Assembly (NCBI RefSeq): GCF_023149035.1
Contig: NZ_JAHXMY010000001.1
Coordinates: 1,448,462-1,512,461, forward strand
DNA: 64,000 nt
Direction of reading: 5' to 3'
Source: Microbacterium sp. EYE_78
Lineage (GTDB): Bacteria > Actinomycetota > Actinomycetes > Actinomycetales > Microbacteriaceae
Below the pieces are notes generated by a model. The model had not been told where the DNA came from. It was given only the letters and a program-made list of their open reading frames with translations, and ran no database searches. Each line of letters begins with the position of its first letter. The first letter of the stretch is position 1. The position numbers and the translations under genes were made by a program. This document shows, piece by piece, positions 17,644-26,930 of this stretch.

Positions 17644-17787
17644 TCAGAACTCGAGCATCGCCGCGACGACCAGCCCTGCCGCCACGACGGCGACGGCGAT
17701 GAGGATGACGTATGCCCACCAGCGCACGCCCGGCGGCTTGGGTGCCGAGCGCTTGCGTGAGCGGCGGTGAGACGCGCGTGCGAACAT
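17644..17787 (-). CDS. Small single-span membrane protein
   Basis: The product is 47 residues: a very basic N-terminus (MFARASHRRSRKRSAPKPPG) and one C-terminal membrane helix, WWAYVILIAVAVVAAGLVVA. I start it at ATG 17787 because GGAGG lies five bases upstream on the minus strand; the frame extends to 17865 but that part has no binding site. The pattern, positive inside with a C-terminal anchor, suggests a tail-anchored cytoplasmic-face protein. Function unknown. It converges on the kinase-like gene with only 21 bases between stops. Confidence 0.65.
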   Translation of the reverse strand: MFARASHRRSRKRSAPKPPGVRWWAYVILIAVAVVAAGLVVAAMLEF

Positions 17788-18039
17788 CGATTCCTCCAGC
17801 AACAGCGACGCATCCGCGCCGAGGCCCCTCCCAGCCGGCGCCGTTGCCGAGAACCTGCCGCTCACGCTAGCGGAGGCGTGCAGGCGGATGGGGTCGCGCG
17901 TCGCAGGGGTGTGTTAATTCTTCGCGACGGGCCGAGTTGGTGGGTGCATGCCGCTTCTGCCATGCTGAGCCCGAGGGGCCCTGGGGTGGGCTCACGGGGG
18001 ATCTATCGGCGCGGGGGCGCCTGCAGGGGGTTACGCGTG

Positions 18040-21000
18040 ATGCGTGCAAAGAAGGGCGCCGTCGTGCGCGCCGTCGCCGTCGTGGTGGCGTGGATCGTGG
18101 CTCTGGCCGGGCTCGTCATGGTGCCGCAGGCGGCATCAGCCGCGGAGGGCGCGGCCTCGATCTCGGGAACCGTTGTCGGGCCGGACGGCGAAGCGGTCGA
18201 CGCGTCGGTCGAGCTGTACCAGGTGGAACGACAGGACGGCTGGACCGAATTCAGAATGGTGAATGAGCGGCCGACGGATTCGGCTGGTGCCTTCTCGTTC
18301 CCGCAGCTGGAGGCGGGCGAGTACACGCTGAGGACGACGCCCTCAGACCGCGCCTTGGCGTTCCAGTGGTGGGGAGGCAGCGCCACAGAGCAGGGCGCCG
18401 AGGCGTTCATGCTCGCGGCCGGGGCATCCAGGGCCGGGCTGAGCGTCCGGCTCGCGCACGCTGCGCAGCTGCAGGGCGTCGTCACCGATGACCGCGGGGC
18501 GCGCGTCGAGGGTGCCTCGGTCTGGGTCGTCGTGCCGCTCGACGACGGTGGGCACGAATTCGTGCGGTGGGGATCGACCGATGAGTCGGGCGCCTACGAC
18601 ATCACCGGATTGCCGGCGGGACGGTACGCCGTCCAGGCGAGCGGTCCCTGGGACGGCGACCTGGTAACGCAATGGTGGAGCGGGAAGACTCGATTCGAGG
18701 TCTCCGATCGGATCACCCTGACGGCGAAGGGCACCGGCGTCGCTGATTTCTCGCTCGACCGCGGAGCGACGATCTCGGGCACCGTGACGCACGATGGTCG
18801 GCCAGTCGAAGGCGTCCACGTCCGCGTGAGCGAATGGGACGACGAGGAGTGGAGCGGCGTCGGATCGGAGACGACGGGCAAGGACGGCGAGTACTCGGTG
18901 TCGCTCCTTCCGCCCGGCCGGTACAAGGTCAGCTTCTCAGCCGGCGACTACTTCGACGCCTGGTGGGGCGGAGACTCGCAGCAGAGCGCAGCGATCATCG
19001 ACGTCGCCGCCGGCGAAGTGGTCACGGGGGTGGACGCGCCGCTCGTCCGATCCGCGTCGCTCAGCGGCATCGTCCGCGACGAGGCCGGACAGCCCGTCGA
19101 AGATGCGACCGTGACCACATGGTTCAACGTGGGTCCCTCGCAGCACGGGCACGGCGTCACCACCGACGATGCTGGTCGCTGGCGCATCTCGGGCCTCGAG
19201 GGCGGCGAGTATCGCGTCCAGGTGGAGGCGCCCTCAGGCGCCAACCTCATCGAGCGGTGGTGGGACAACGCGTCGACCGAAGCCGAGGCAACGCCGATTC
19301 AGCTGAAGGCGAGCACTGACGTCGACGGCATCGACGTCGCGCTCGCCGCGGGCAACATCGTGTCGGGCCGTGTGACGAGCACCGACGGAGCGCCCATCGC
19401 CGGCGTCCGCATCAGCCTGCAGTCCACGTCGAACAGCGGCGCGTCCTGGCCGCGCTCGACGCGCACGGACGAAGACGGGCGTTACACCCTGCGCGGCATC
19501 GCCGATGGCGCGTACACAGTCCATGCGTACACCGACTCCGTCGTCAACTTCATCGATGCGCCGTGGACCGGCGATCAGCCCGGAGGCGAGCCCAAGGTCA
19601 TCGACCTCTCCGATCGAGCTGAGCGATCCGGCATCGACCTGCGACTGGCGCCGGGTGCGCGGCTGAGTGGACGCGTGACGGACAGGGCCGGAAAAGGTGT
19701 TGCCGACGTCTCCGTCGATGTCTGGGGTGAGCGGGACTTCGCGTACGGATGGGCATCCACGGACGAAGACGGGGTGTGGCAGATCTTGGGTCTCCCCGCG
19801 GACGGCTACACCGTGGCTTTCCGTGGCCAGCACCAGGGGTTCATCCCCGAGTGGTGGAAGGGCGCGTTGTCGCGCGACACCGCGACAACGGTCGATGTGC
19901 CCGCGGGCGGGCATGTGGACGACATCGACGCGACGCTGCGACAGGGCGCGACGATCTCGGGAACCGTGAGTGTCCCGGCCGGCGGCGGCGGCGCCGACGT
20001 CGATGTCGAGGTCTGGGCCCGGGACGACGAGGGCTGGTCGGTGTTGGCCAGCGCGTCCGCCGACAGGGATGGCTCCTACGCCGTGAAGGGTCTGCCCAAC
20101 GGCTCGTACCTCGTTCGCTTCTCCACCTTCGGCGGAAATGCCGCGGACGAGTGGTGGCGGGATGCCGCATCCCGGCGCGCGGCGACCGCGGTGACCATCG
20201 TGGACGGACGAAGCGTCACGGGCGTCGACGCGCAGCTCGAGGCCGGCGCGACGATCAAGGGCACCGTCACACACCCGTCGGGCGCGATGGACTGGCTGTC
20301 CGTCAGCGCGTACCGCCTCGAGGGCGGGGAGTGGGAGCCCGCCGGGTGGTCAGACGTTGCCGACAACGGCGAGTATTCGGTCCGGGGCCTTCGGGCCGGC
20401 ACGTACACGCTGTCCTTCGCAGGTGAGGCCGGGCAGTCCTCGCTATGGGAGTGGTGGAAGAACAAGCCGGACCAGACGACGGCGACGAAGTTCGACGTGG
20501 CTGCAGGTGGCACCTTGACGGGCTTCGACGCCGCCCTCGGCGACGTGGAGGTCGAACAGCCGGTGCTCTCCGGTTCGGGTCAGGTCGGAAGCGTGCTCGC
20601 GGTCGATCCTGGTGGCTGGTGGACCGGAGTCACTCTCGACATCCAGTGGTTCGCCGACGAATCACCCCTGCCCGGCGAGACGGGCTTGGAGCTCGCGCTG
20701 CGTCCGCAGCACGCGGGCTCGCAGATCAGCGCGCGCGTCATCGGGACCGACGCGGTCTCGGGCTCGAGCACGCGCTGGAGCAACGTCGTGACCGTGACCC
20801 CCGGCGTGCTCGATGCCGCGACGCCGACCATCTCGGGCGAGGCGAAGGTCGGCAGCACGCTGTCGGCAGCGACCGGCACGTGGACGACCGGGTCGACGCT
20901 CTCCTACCAGTGGTCGGTCGGTGGTGAGATCATGGCCGGTGCGACGTCCTCGACGTTCGTGGTCCCGGCATCCGCGGTGGGCAAGACCATCACCGTCACG

Positions 21001-22899
21001 GTGACGGGGTCGCTCGGCGGCTACCAGACGGACTCGCGCACGTCCGGCGCCACCGCAACGGTGCCGAGCCAACCGCTCGCGGCGGGGACGCCGTCGATCT
21101 CCGGCGAGGTCAGGGTCGGCTCGACCCTCACGGCGCAGCCGGGAAGTTGGACGCCGGGGACGCAGTTCGCGTACCGGTGGTCGATCGGTGGGGCGGATGC
21201 GGGGGCGAACCAGACCCTCGTGGTCCCGGCATCCGCGGTGGGCAAGACGATCACCGTCACGGTGACGGGGTCGCAGGCAGGGTTCACCAGCGAATCGCGC
21301 ACCTCCGGCGCAACGGCCGTCGTTCCGAACCAGGGACTCGCGGCGGGGACGCCGTCGATCTCCGGCGAGGTGAAGGTCGGTTCGACGTTGACTGCGGTGC
21401 CGGGGAGTTGGACGCCGGGGACGCAGTTCGCGTACCGGTGGTCGATCGGTGGGGCGGATGCGGGGGCGAACCAGACCCTCGTGGTCCCGGCATCCGCGGT
21501 GGGCAAGACGATCACCGTCACGGTGACGGGGTCGCAGGCAGGATTCACGAGCGAATCGCGCACCTCCGGCGCAACGGCCGTCGTTCCGAACCAGGGGCTC
21601 GCGGCGGGGACGCCGTCGATCTCCGGCGAGGTCAAGGTGGGGTCGACCCTCACGGCGCAGCCGGGGAGTTGGACGCCGGGGACGCAGTTCGCGTACCGGT
21701 GGTCGATCGGTGGGGCGGATGCGGGGGCGAATCAGACCCTCGTGGTCCCGGCATCCGCGGTGGGCAAGACCATCACCGTCACGGTGACGGGGTCGCAGGC
21801 AGGATTCACCAGCGAATCGCGCACCTCCGGCGCAACGGCCGTCGTTCCCAACCAGGGGCTCGCGGCGGGGACGCCGTCGATCTCCGGCGAGGTGAAGGTC
21901 GGTTCGACCCTCACCGCGCAGCCGGGGAGCTGGACACCGGGGACGCAGTTCGCGTACCGGTGGTCGATCGGTGGGGCGGATGCGGGGGCGAATCAGACCC
22001 TCGTGGTCCCGGCATCCGCGGTGGGCAAGACGATCACCGTCACGGTCACCGGGTCGCTCGGCGGTCACAACTCCGAGACGCGGACGTCCGGCGCCACCGG
22101 CACCGTGCCGAACCAGACGCTGACGATCGGGCGACCGACCATCTCGGGAGCGGTGAAGGTCGGCGCCACCGTGACGGCGCAGCCCGGGGACTGGACGCCC
22201 GGCACGCAGCTGTCGTACGACTGGCGGATCGACGGCGTCTCCGCCGGCACCGGGCAGACCCTCGTCGTCCCGGCGTCCGCCGTCGGCAAGGCGCTCGCCG
22301 TCACCGTGACGGGCTCGTTGGCCGGATACGACACCGCGCAGCAGAGCTCGGCGTCCACGGGCGCGGTGCCGCCGCGCGTGCTCACCGCGCCCACCCCGAC
22401 GATCTCGGGCACGGTGAAGATCGGGTCCGCGCTCACCGCGAAGCCCGGCGCGTGGACGAAGGGCGCGAAGCTCGGTTACCAGTGGCTCGTGGCGGGCAAG
22501 GCGGTGAAGGGCGCCACGAAGACCACCTTCGTGATCCCGGCATCGGCCGCGGGCAAGGCCGTCTCGGTCCGCGTGACGGGGTCGTCACCGTCCTACGCCA
22601 CCGCGGCGAAGACGTCGAAGGCCACCGCGAAGGTGCTGAAGTCGGCGACACCGACGATCAGCGGCACCGCCAAGGTCGGTCGCACCCTCGCCGCCAAGCC
22701 GGGGGCGTGGACGTCGAAGACCGCGTTCTCGTACCAGTGGTACGCGAACGGCAAGGCGATCGCGAAAGCGACGAAGGCGTCCTACAAGATCCCGGGGTCG
22801 CTCCGCGGCAAGAAGATCACCGTCAAGGTGACCGGGAAGAAGAGCGGACACGCGACTGTCGCCGTGACCTCGAGGGCCACGAAGGCCGTCGTGCGCTGA
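18040..22899 (+). CDS. Giant secreted repeat protein (carboxypeptidase-regulatory-like and Ig-like domains)
   Basis: The product is about 1619 residues. A Sec signal peptide (MRAKKGAVVRAVAVVVAWIV, with cleavage near AASA-AEG at about 35) is followed by about nine units of some 90 residues. Each opens with a SGTV/GRV-type strand and contains a G-x-YxIxGLPAGxYxV element, typical of carboxypeptidase-regulatory/SpaA-like beta-sandwiches. From about residue 920 it changes to about nine 87-residue Ig-like units (PTISGEVKVGSTL, PGSWTPGTQ, VVPASAVGKTITVTVTG). The last two units and C-terminus are Lys-rich (KATKASYKI, KKITVKVTGKKSGH), which may bind the wall non-covalently; no LPXTG anchor. The start ATG 18040 has GCAGGGGG at 18023-18030. 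Probably a surface adhesin or stalk; ligand unknown. Confidence 0.85.
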   Translation: MRAKKGAVVRAVAVVVAWIVALAGLVMVPQAASAAEGAASISGTVVGPDGEAVDASVELYQVERQDGWTEFRMVNERPTDSAGAFSFPQLEAGEYTLRTTPSDRALAFQWWGGSATEQGAEAFMLAAGASRAGLSVRLAHAAQLQGVVTDDRGARVEGASVWVVVPLDDGGHEFVRWGSTDESGAYDITGLPAGRYAVQASGPWDGDLVTQWWSGKTRFEVSDRITLTAKGTGVADFSLDRGATISGTVTHDGRPVEGVHVRVSEWDDEEWSGVGSETTGKDGEYSVSLLPPGRYKVSFSAGDYFDAWWGGDSQQSAAIIDVAAGEVVTGVDAPLVRSASLSGIVRDEAGQPVEDATVTTWFNVGPSQHGHGVTTDDAGRWRISGLEGGEYRVQVEAPSGANLIERWWDNASTEAEATPIQLKASTDVDGIDVALAAGNIVSGRVTSTDGAPIAGVRISLQSTSNSGASWPRSTRTDEDGRYTLRGIADGAYTVHAYTDSVVNFIDAPWTGDQPGGEPKVIDLSDRAERSGIDLRLAPGARLSGRVTDRAGKGVADVSVDVWGERDFAYGWASTDEDGVWQILGLPADGYTVAFRGQHQGFIPEWWKGALSRDTATTVDVPAGGHVDDIDATLRQGATISGTVSVPAGGGGADVDVEVWARDDEGWSVLASASADRDGSYAVKGLPNGSYLVRFSTFGGNAADEWWRDAASRRAATAVTIVDGRSVTGVDAQLEAGATIKGTVTHPSGAMDWLSVSAYRLEGGEWEPAGWSDVADNGEYSVRGLRAGTYTLSFAGEAGQSSLWEWWKNKPDQTTATKFDVAAGGTLTGFDAALGDVEVEQPVLSGSGQVGSVLAVDPGGWWTGVTLDIQWFADESPLPGETGLELALRPQHAGSQISARVIGTDAVSGSSTRWSNVVTVTPGVLDAATPTISGEAKVGSTLSAATGTWTTGSTLSYQWSVGGEIMAGATSSTFVVPASAVGKTITVTVTGSLGGYQTDSRTSGATATVPSQPLAAGTPSISGEVRVGSTLTAQPGSWTPGTQFAYRWSIGGADAGANQTLVVPASAVGKTITVTVTGSQAGFTSESRTSGATAVVPNQGLAAGTPSISGEVKVGSTLTAVPGSWTPGTQFAYRWSIGGADAGANQTLVVPASAVGKTITVTVTGSQAGFTSESRTSGATAVVPNQGLAAGTPSISGEVKVGSTLTAQPGSWTPGTQFAYRWSIGGADAGANQTLVVPASAVGKTITVTVTGSQAGFTSESRTSGATAVVPNQGLAAGTPSISGEVKVGSTLTAQPGSWTPGTQFAYRWSIGGADAGANQTLVVPASAVGKTITVTVTGSLGGHNSETRTSGATGTVPNQTLTIGRPTISGAVKVGATVTAQPGDWTPGTQLSYDWRIDGVSAGTGQTLVVPASAVGKALAVTVTGSLAGYDTAQQSSASTGAVPPRVLTAPTPTISGTVKIGSALTAKPGAWTKGAKLGYQWLVAGKAVKGATKTTFVIPASAAGKAVSVRVTGSSPSYATAAKTSKATAKVLKSATPTISGTAKVGRTLAAKPGAWTSKTAFSYQWYANGKAIAKATKASYKIPGSLRGKKITVKVTGKKSGHATVAVTSRATKAVVR
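21076..22119 (+). repeat. Four tandem 261-bp repeats within the surface protein gene
   Basis: Units begin at 21076, 21337, 21598 and 21859, exactly 261 bp (87 codons) apart, each opening with CTCGCGGCGGGGAC. They are nearly identical, including synonymous sites, whereas the units on either side are diverged, pointing to recent expansion or homogenisation. Confidence 0.93.
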
Positions 22900-22910
22900 T
22901 CCGCAGGAGG

Positions 22911-22941
22911 CGGCCCCGGCATCCATGCGATGCCGGGGCCG
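22911..22941. terminator. Bidirectional terminator
   Basis: CGGCCCCGGCATC (22911-22923) pairs perfectly with GATGCCGGGGCCG (22929-22941) around CATGC. It lies between the converging surface-protein and GMC oxidoreductase genes. Confidence 0.85.
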
Positions 22942-22949
22942 TTCCGCGT

Positions 22950-24497
22950 TCAGCGCCCGGCGAGCATCCGGTCCGCGGTCCGCAGCGCGAGCGCCATCTG
23001 CGTCAGCGCCGGGTTCGCGCTCAGCGCGCTCGGGAAGGTCGAGTTGTCGCAGATCCAGAGGTTCTCGACCTCGTGCGAGCGGCCGGATGCGTCGACGACC
23101 CCGTCGTCCGGGTCGTCGCTCATCCGGGCCGTGCCGAGCGTGTGGCACGAGCGCTGCATCACGCGGGTGCTGCGTGCGCCGGCGGCGCGGAGGATGCGCT
23201 CCATGACCGCGACGCCGTGCCGGTTGATCGCGGCCTCGTTCTCGCCCTGCGTGAAGGTCACCTCGGCCCGCGGCATCCCGTCCTCGGCGAGTTCGTCGCT
23301 CAGCGTGAGTCTGTTCGCGTCGGACGGCAGGCACTCGCCGTTCATGCCGACGCCGGCGCTGAACGGGTACTCGTCGACGGCCGACATCAGGTCATCGCCC
23401 CACAGACCCGCGCCGCGCACGAGCTGGGTGCCGAAGTTCAGCGGCATCACGCCGAGGCTCTGCAGCAGGTAGCCGCCGACGAAGTCGGCGTCGCCCGGGC
23501 GGACGAAGTCCTCGGAGATGATCGACGACGGGTAGCCGCGGTACCCGCGGATCGGCTCGTCGAACGTGCCCCACACCTGCACGCCGCCGTGCGCCATGAA
23601 GCCGCGCCCGACCTGTCCGTTCGCATTGGCGACGCCGGTGTGCAGCAGCAGTCGCGGCGTCTCGACGCCGCCCGCCGCGAGCACGAGCTGCGCGCACCGC
23701 TGCCGGTGATCGACGCCCCCGCGGCGATAGACGACGCCGGTGACGCGACCCGCGGCATCCCGCTCGATGCCGTGGACGAACGAGTCCGGCCGCACCTCGG
23801 CGCCGGCGGCCACCGCGGCCGGGATGTACGTGATCGCCGTCGTCGCCTTCGCGCCGAAGCGGTCGCCCTGATGGATGTCGCCGTTGTCGAGCGTCGCGCG
23901 GCGCCGCCCGTAGTGCGGCTGATCGCGGTCGCGGGTGAGGATCGCGGCGGGGCCGTCGGTCGCGGTGATGCCGAGGGCATCGCACCCGCGGATCATCGCG
24001 TCGGACGAGCCGTTCCGGCGCACCGGCGGATACAGATACCGGCGCGACGGGTCCCGCGGATAGTGCTCGGGACCGCTCACGCCGATGTCCGCCTCGACCT
24101 CGACGATGTAGCGGATGAGCTCCGCGTGGTCGACCGGCCAGTCGCGGCCCTCGCCGGTGTCGCTCCGCAGCCGGAGGTCGCGCGCGTCGGGGCGCGGCGT
24201 GAAGGCGCCCCAGTGCAGCGTGCTGCCGCCGACGCCGAAGCCGCTGTTGTTCGGACCGAAGGCGGTGGGGTCGCCGCCGCCGCTCAGGCGCTCCGACATC
24301 CAGTTGATCTTCGTCGACTCGAGTTCATCGGGGGTGAACTCCCGCATCTCGAAGTCGGGCCCCGCCTCGAGGGCGACGACCTTCAGGCCCGCCTGCGCCA
24401 GCCGCGCGAGCAGGGGAGCGCCGCCGGCACCCGTGCCGACCACGACGACGTCGACGACCTCGTCATCGGTGAACGTCCGCATCCGTCCCAGGGTCAT
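22950..24497 (-). CDS. GMC family oxidoreductase (FAD-dependent)
   Basis: The product is 515 residues. The FAD-binding loop VVVGTGAGGAPLLARLAQAG lies at about 17-36, followed by the family signature GVGGSTLHWGAFTPRPDARD and, near the C-terminus, SCHTLGTARMSDDPDDGVVD. The likely catalytic base is His452, with the second conserved position as Asn495 in SANPALTQMA, as in GMC dehydrogenases and gluconate-type dehydrogenase large subunits. No signal peptide. The start is ATG 24497: it overlaps the upstream stop as ATGA and has GGAGG eight bases before it. Its partner upstream ends in a gluconate 2-dehydrogenase subunit-3-like domain, so the two probably form a sugar or alcohol dehydrogenase. Substrate unknown. 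Confidence 0.88.
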   Translation of the reverse strand: MTLGRMRTFTDDEVVDVVVVGTGAGGAPLLARLAQAGLKVVALEAGPDFEMREFTPDELESTKINWMSERLSGGGDPTAFGPNNSGFGVGGSTLHWGAFTPRPDARDLRLRSDTGEGRDWPVDHAELIRYIVEVEADIGVSGPEHYPRDPSRRYLYPPVRRNGSSDAMIRGCDALGITATDGPAAILTRDRDQPHYGRRRATLDNGDIHQGDRFGAKATTAITYIPAAVAAGAEVRPDSFVHGIERDAAGRVTGVVYRRGGVDHRQRCAQLVLAAGGVETPRLLLHTGVANANGQVGRGFMAHGGVQVWGTFDEPIRGYRGYPSSIISEDFVRPGDADFVGGYLLQSLGVMPLNFGTQLVRGAGLWGDDLMSAVDEYPFSAGVGMNGECLPSDANRLTLSDELAEDGMPRAEVTFTQGENEAAINRHGVAVMERILRAAGARSTRVMQRSCHTLGTARMSDDPDDGVVDASGRSHEVENLWICDNSTFPSALSANPALTQMALALRTADRMLAGR

Positions 24498-25864
24498 CGG
24501 GTCGCCTCCACTCGGCCGAGCTCGGCCGGTTCCCACTCCTCGCGGGTGCCAGCGGCGATGCTCGTCCAGCCGGCCGGCTCAGCTTCCGTGCCTCCGACGG
24601 CGAACCCGTCGTAGCCGATGCGCGCCAGCGACGCCGGGTGGGCGAGCCACGCGCGCAGCAGGTCGTTGCGTGCATCCTCGAACCAGGAGCGGATGCCGGT
24701 GGCCGCCATCCCGTCGGCGTGGATGCCGTCGGTCATCAGCTGCACGATGAGCCGGTTCTGCGCGTCGACATCGCTCGGCCACTGCGCCGCGACGGCGTCG
24801 AGCGCGAGGCCGTACGCGATGGGGTCGGCCGGCAGGCCCGCGGGCCGCCACCCGTCGGTGCCGCCGTCGGCGAGCATCGTGTCGACGCGGAGCGCGAGGT
24901 CGATGGCGGGTCCGTCGCCCTGCGGGACGAGGCGCGCAGCGAGGTGACGCAGCGTGTCGAGCTGCCCCGAGGTGAGGGCGCGGGGCGCGCGCTGCGTGTC
25001 GTCGGCCAGCGCCCGCTGCGCCAGCACGCGTCGCACCTGCGGGTCGACGCGCGTCGAGGCCAGGACGTGCCCCCACGCCGACGGCACCTGCGGCGCCGAC
25101 GAGCGGACGTGGTCCCACAGCAGCGCGAGCTGCGCGGCCACGCGCTCGGGAGCCTCGTACGGCAGCAGGTGTCCGACATCGGGCAGCCGCTCGAAGACCG
25201 CGCGCGGGTAGACGTCGGCGAGCAGCTCGGGCTGCACATGCGCTCCGAGGTTCTCGTCGTTGTCGCTCGACATCACGACGACGGGCAGGTCGAGAACGCC
25301 CACGAGCCGGGTCGCGTCCTCGAGGCTGCCCGAGGTGAGCCAGTCGCGCCACGCGGATGCCGGTTGCCGGCGGATCGCGGTCATCGCCTGCTCGCGCAGC
25401 GCCGGGTCGAGCGTCACGCCGAGGTTGTCGTCGAGGAAGGTCGCGGCATCCTCGTCGGAGAGGTGCTCGCCGGCGGCGGCCTCGAGCATGGTCGCGCGCT
25501 TCTCGTCGGGTATCGGCTCGGGCGACGGGGGAGAGGGGGCGAGCAGCACCGCGCCCGCCAGCCCGAACACCGTCTCGGTGCCCGAGAGGATCCGCGCCAT
25601 CACGCGGCCCGCGACCTTGCCGCCGAGGCTGTGCCCGCAGACGAGGAACGGCCCGCCGTCGGCCTGCGCGATGATCTGCTCGAGCGCGATGTCCGCGAGG
25701 TCGTCGACCGACGCGGCGCGACCGGCGCTCAGCAGGTCGACGCCGACGACACGGAGTCGCGGGTCGGCCGCATCTGCGATGGGCGTGGCAGCACCGGCAT
25801 CCAGCCCCAGTCCGGGCAGGAAGAAGACCGTGCATTCGGTGGTGGTGAGATCAGCGCTCGACAC
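24494..25864 (-). CDS. Alpha/beta hydrolase fused to gluconate 2-dehydrogenase subunit 3-like domain
   Basis: The product is 456 residues. Residues 1-260 are an alpha/beta hydrolase: FFLPGLGLDAG oxyanion region, nucleophile elbow CGHSLGGK (Ser near 98), an acid-bearing strand VVVMSSDND, and the histidine in PDVGHLLPYE. Residues about 290-440 resemble the small subunit 3 of gluconate 2-dehydrogenase-type GMC complexes: LDTLRHLAARLVPQGDGPAI, then LIVQLMTDGIHADG and HPASLARIGYDGF. The subunit is usually a separate secreted protein; here it is fused and no export signal is seen. The start is GTG 25864, six bases after TAGAGT. The stop overlaps the GMC start, giving translational coupling. Subunit-3 assignment is from motif memory and context. 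Confidence 0.72.
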   Translation of the reverse strand: MSSADLTTTECTVFFLPGLGLDAGAATPIADAADPRLRVVGVDLLSAGRAASVDDLADIALEQIIAQADGGPFLVCGHSLGGKVAGRVMARILSGTETVFGLAGAVLLAPSPPSPEPIPDEKRATMLEAAAGEHLSDEDAATFLDDNLGVTLDPALREQAMTAIRRQPASAWRDWLTSGSLEDATRLVGVLDLPVVVMSSDNDENLGAHVQPELLADVYPRAVFERLPDVGHLLPYEAPERVAAQLALLWDHVRSSAPQVPSAWGHVLASTRVDPQVRRVLAQRALADDTQRAPRALTSGQLDTLRHLAARLVPQGDGPAIDLALRVDTMLADGGTDGWRPAGLPADPIAYGLALDAVAAQWPSDVDAQNRLIVQLMTDGIHADGMAATGIRSWFEDARNDLLRAWLAHPASLARIGYDGFAVGGTEAEPAGWTSIAAGTREEWEPAELGRVEATR

Positions 25865-25870
25865 CCGCTC

Positions 25871-25876
25871 ACTCTA
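25871..25876 (-). promoter_or_regulatory. -10 box of leaderless hydrolase-GMC operon
   Basis: On the minus strand TAGAGT lies six bases before GTG 25864. Confidence 0.5.
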
Positions 25877-26008
25877 GGAACCGGCCTTCACGACCGCCGT
25901 CGCTTGCGCACGGCACCGACACCTGCGATCATCCGGCGCCCCGCGGGTTCGCCCTGCGCGGCGGTCGCGTGTTTTGGCAAGGGGGTGATCGGATGCCGCG
26001 CCCCCGCC

Positions 26009-26014
26009 TACCGT
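26009..26014 (+). promoter_or_regulatory. -10 box of leaderless SDR gene
   Basis: TACCGT lies seven bases before ATG 26022 and rules out the in-frame GTG at 26013, which would be inside the promoter. Confidence 0.5.
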
Positions 26015-26021
26015 GACCGGC

Positions 26022-26918
26022 ATGACGACCGACCAGTACACGTTCGACAACCCCGTCACCCGCTACGCCCGCGTCGAGCCGCCCGTGCAGCACCAGCCCG
26101 AGCCCGGCGTGCAGGCGCGGATGACGCCGGTGCCCGACCTCGGCGAGGCGACCTACCGGGGTTCCGACCGGCTGCGGGGGCGCAAGGCGCTCGTCACCGG
26201 CGGCGACTCCGGCATCGGCGCAGCCGCCGCGATCGCATTCGCGCGCGAAGGGGCCGACGTCGTCATCGTGTACCTGCCCGACGAGCAGGAGGACGTCGAC
26301 CACGTGCTCGAGGTCATCGCGGATGCCGGCGTCCGCGGCTCGGCGATCGCGGCCGACATCACGGACCCCGCTCGCTGCCGCGAGCTCGTCGCCGAGGCGG
26401 CGGAGTTCCTCGGCGGCATCGACATCCTCGTGAACAACGCCGGCAAGCAGGTCGCCGTCGAGCGCGTCGAGGACCTCTCGGACGAGCAGTTTCGCACCAC
26501 GTTCGAGACGAACCTCTTCGCACCGTTCTGGATCATCAAGGCGGCCCTCGCGCACATGCCCGAAGGGGCATCCATCATCAACACCGCTTCGCTCGAGGCC
26601 TACAAGCCCGCACCCGACCGGCTCGACTACGCAGCCACCAAGGCCGCGATCAACAACCTGTCCAAGGGCCTCGCACAGCAGCTGGCGCCCCGCGGCATCC
26701 GGGTCAACGTCGTCGCACCCGGACCGGTGTGGTCGGCGCTGCAGGTGAGCGACGGCGTCTCGGACGAGCAGATGCAGGCGTTCGACGAGGAGAACGAGTA
26801 CAAGCGCGCCGGTCAGCCGGCCGAGATCGCCCCGGCCTTCGTCTTCCTCGCATCGGCAGAGTCGAGCTACGTCTCGGGCGAGACCCTGAACGTCAACGGC
26901 GGGATGGTCACGCCGTAG
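26022..26918 (+). CDS. SDR family oxidoreductase (YghA/YhdG-like)
   Basis: The product is 298 residues, longer than classical SDRs because of a 45-residue N-terminal extension (FDNPVTRYARVEPPVQHQPE and onward) typical of the YghA/general stress protein 39 group of NADP-dependent aldehyde reductases. The core has TGGDSGIG, VNNAG, the catalytic Ser in INTASLEAY, and Tyr-x3-Lys in LDYAATKAAINNL; the end VSGETLNVNGGM is standard. The start is ATG 26022, set by the -10 box seven bases upstream. Divergent from the hydrolase-GMC operon, with a shared 150-base promoter region. In vivo substrate unknown; the family detoxifies aldehydes. Confidence 0.9.
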   Translation: MTTDQYTFDNPVTRYARVEPPVQHQPEPGVQARMTPVPDLGEATYRGSDRLRGRKALVTGGDSGIGAAAAIAFAREGADVVIVYLPDEQEDVDHVLEVIADAGVRGSAIAADITDPARCRELVAEAAEFLGGIDILVNNAGKQVAVERVEDLSDEQFRTTFETNLFAPFWIIKAALAHMPEGASIINTASLEAYKPAPDRLDYAATKAAINNLSKGLAQQLAPRGIRVNVVAPGPVWSALQVSDGVSDEQMQAFDEENEYKRAGQPAEIAPAFVFLASAESSYVSGETLNVNGGMVTP

Positions 26919-26930
26919 CCGTCAGGCGAC

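Noticed and set aside
20662..22068. Regular repeats considered as a CRISPR array
   Set aside because: Repeats are 261 bp, contiguous and in frame with an Ig-like domain, without unique spacers.
21147..24614. 1155-codon plus-strand frame across the surface-protein repeats and GMC gene
   Set aside because: Arg/Asp/Gly-rich shadow of the real frames; it runs through a terminator and the antisense of a clear GMC oxidoreductase.
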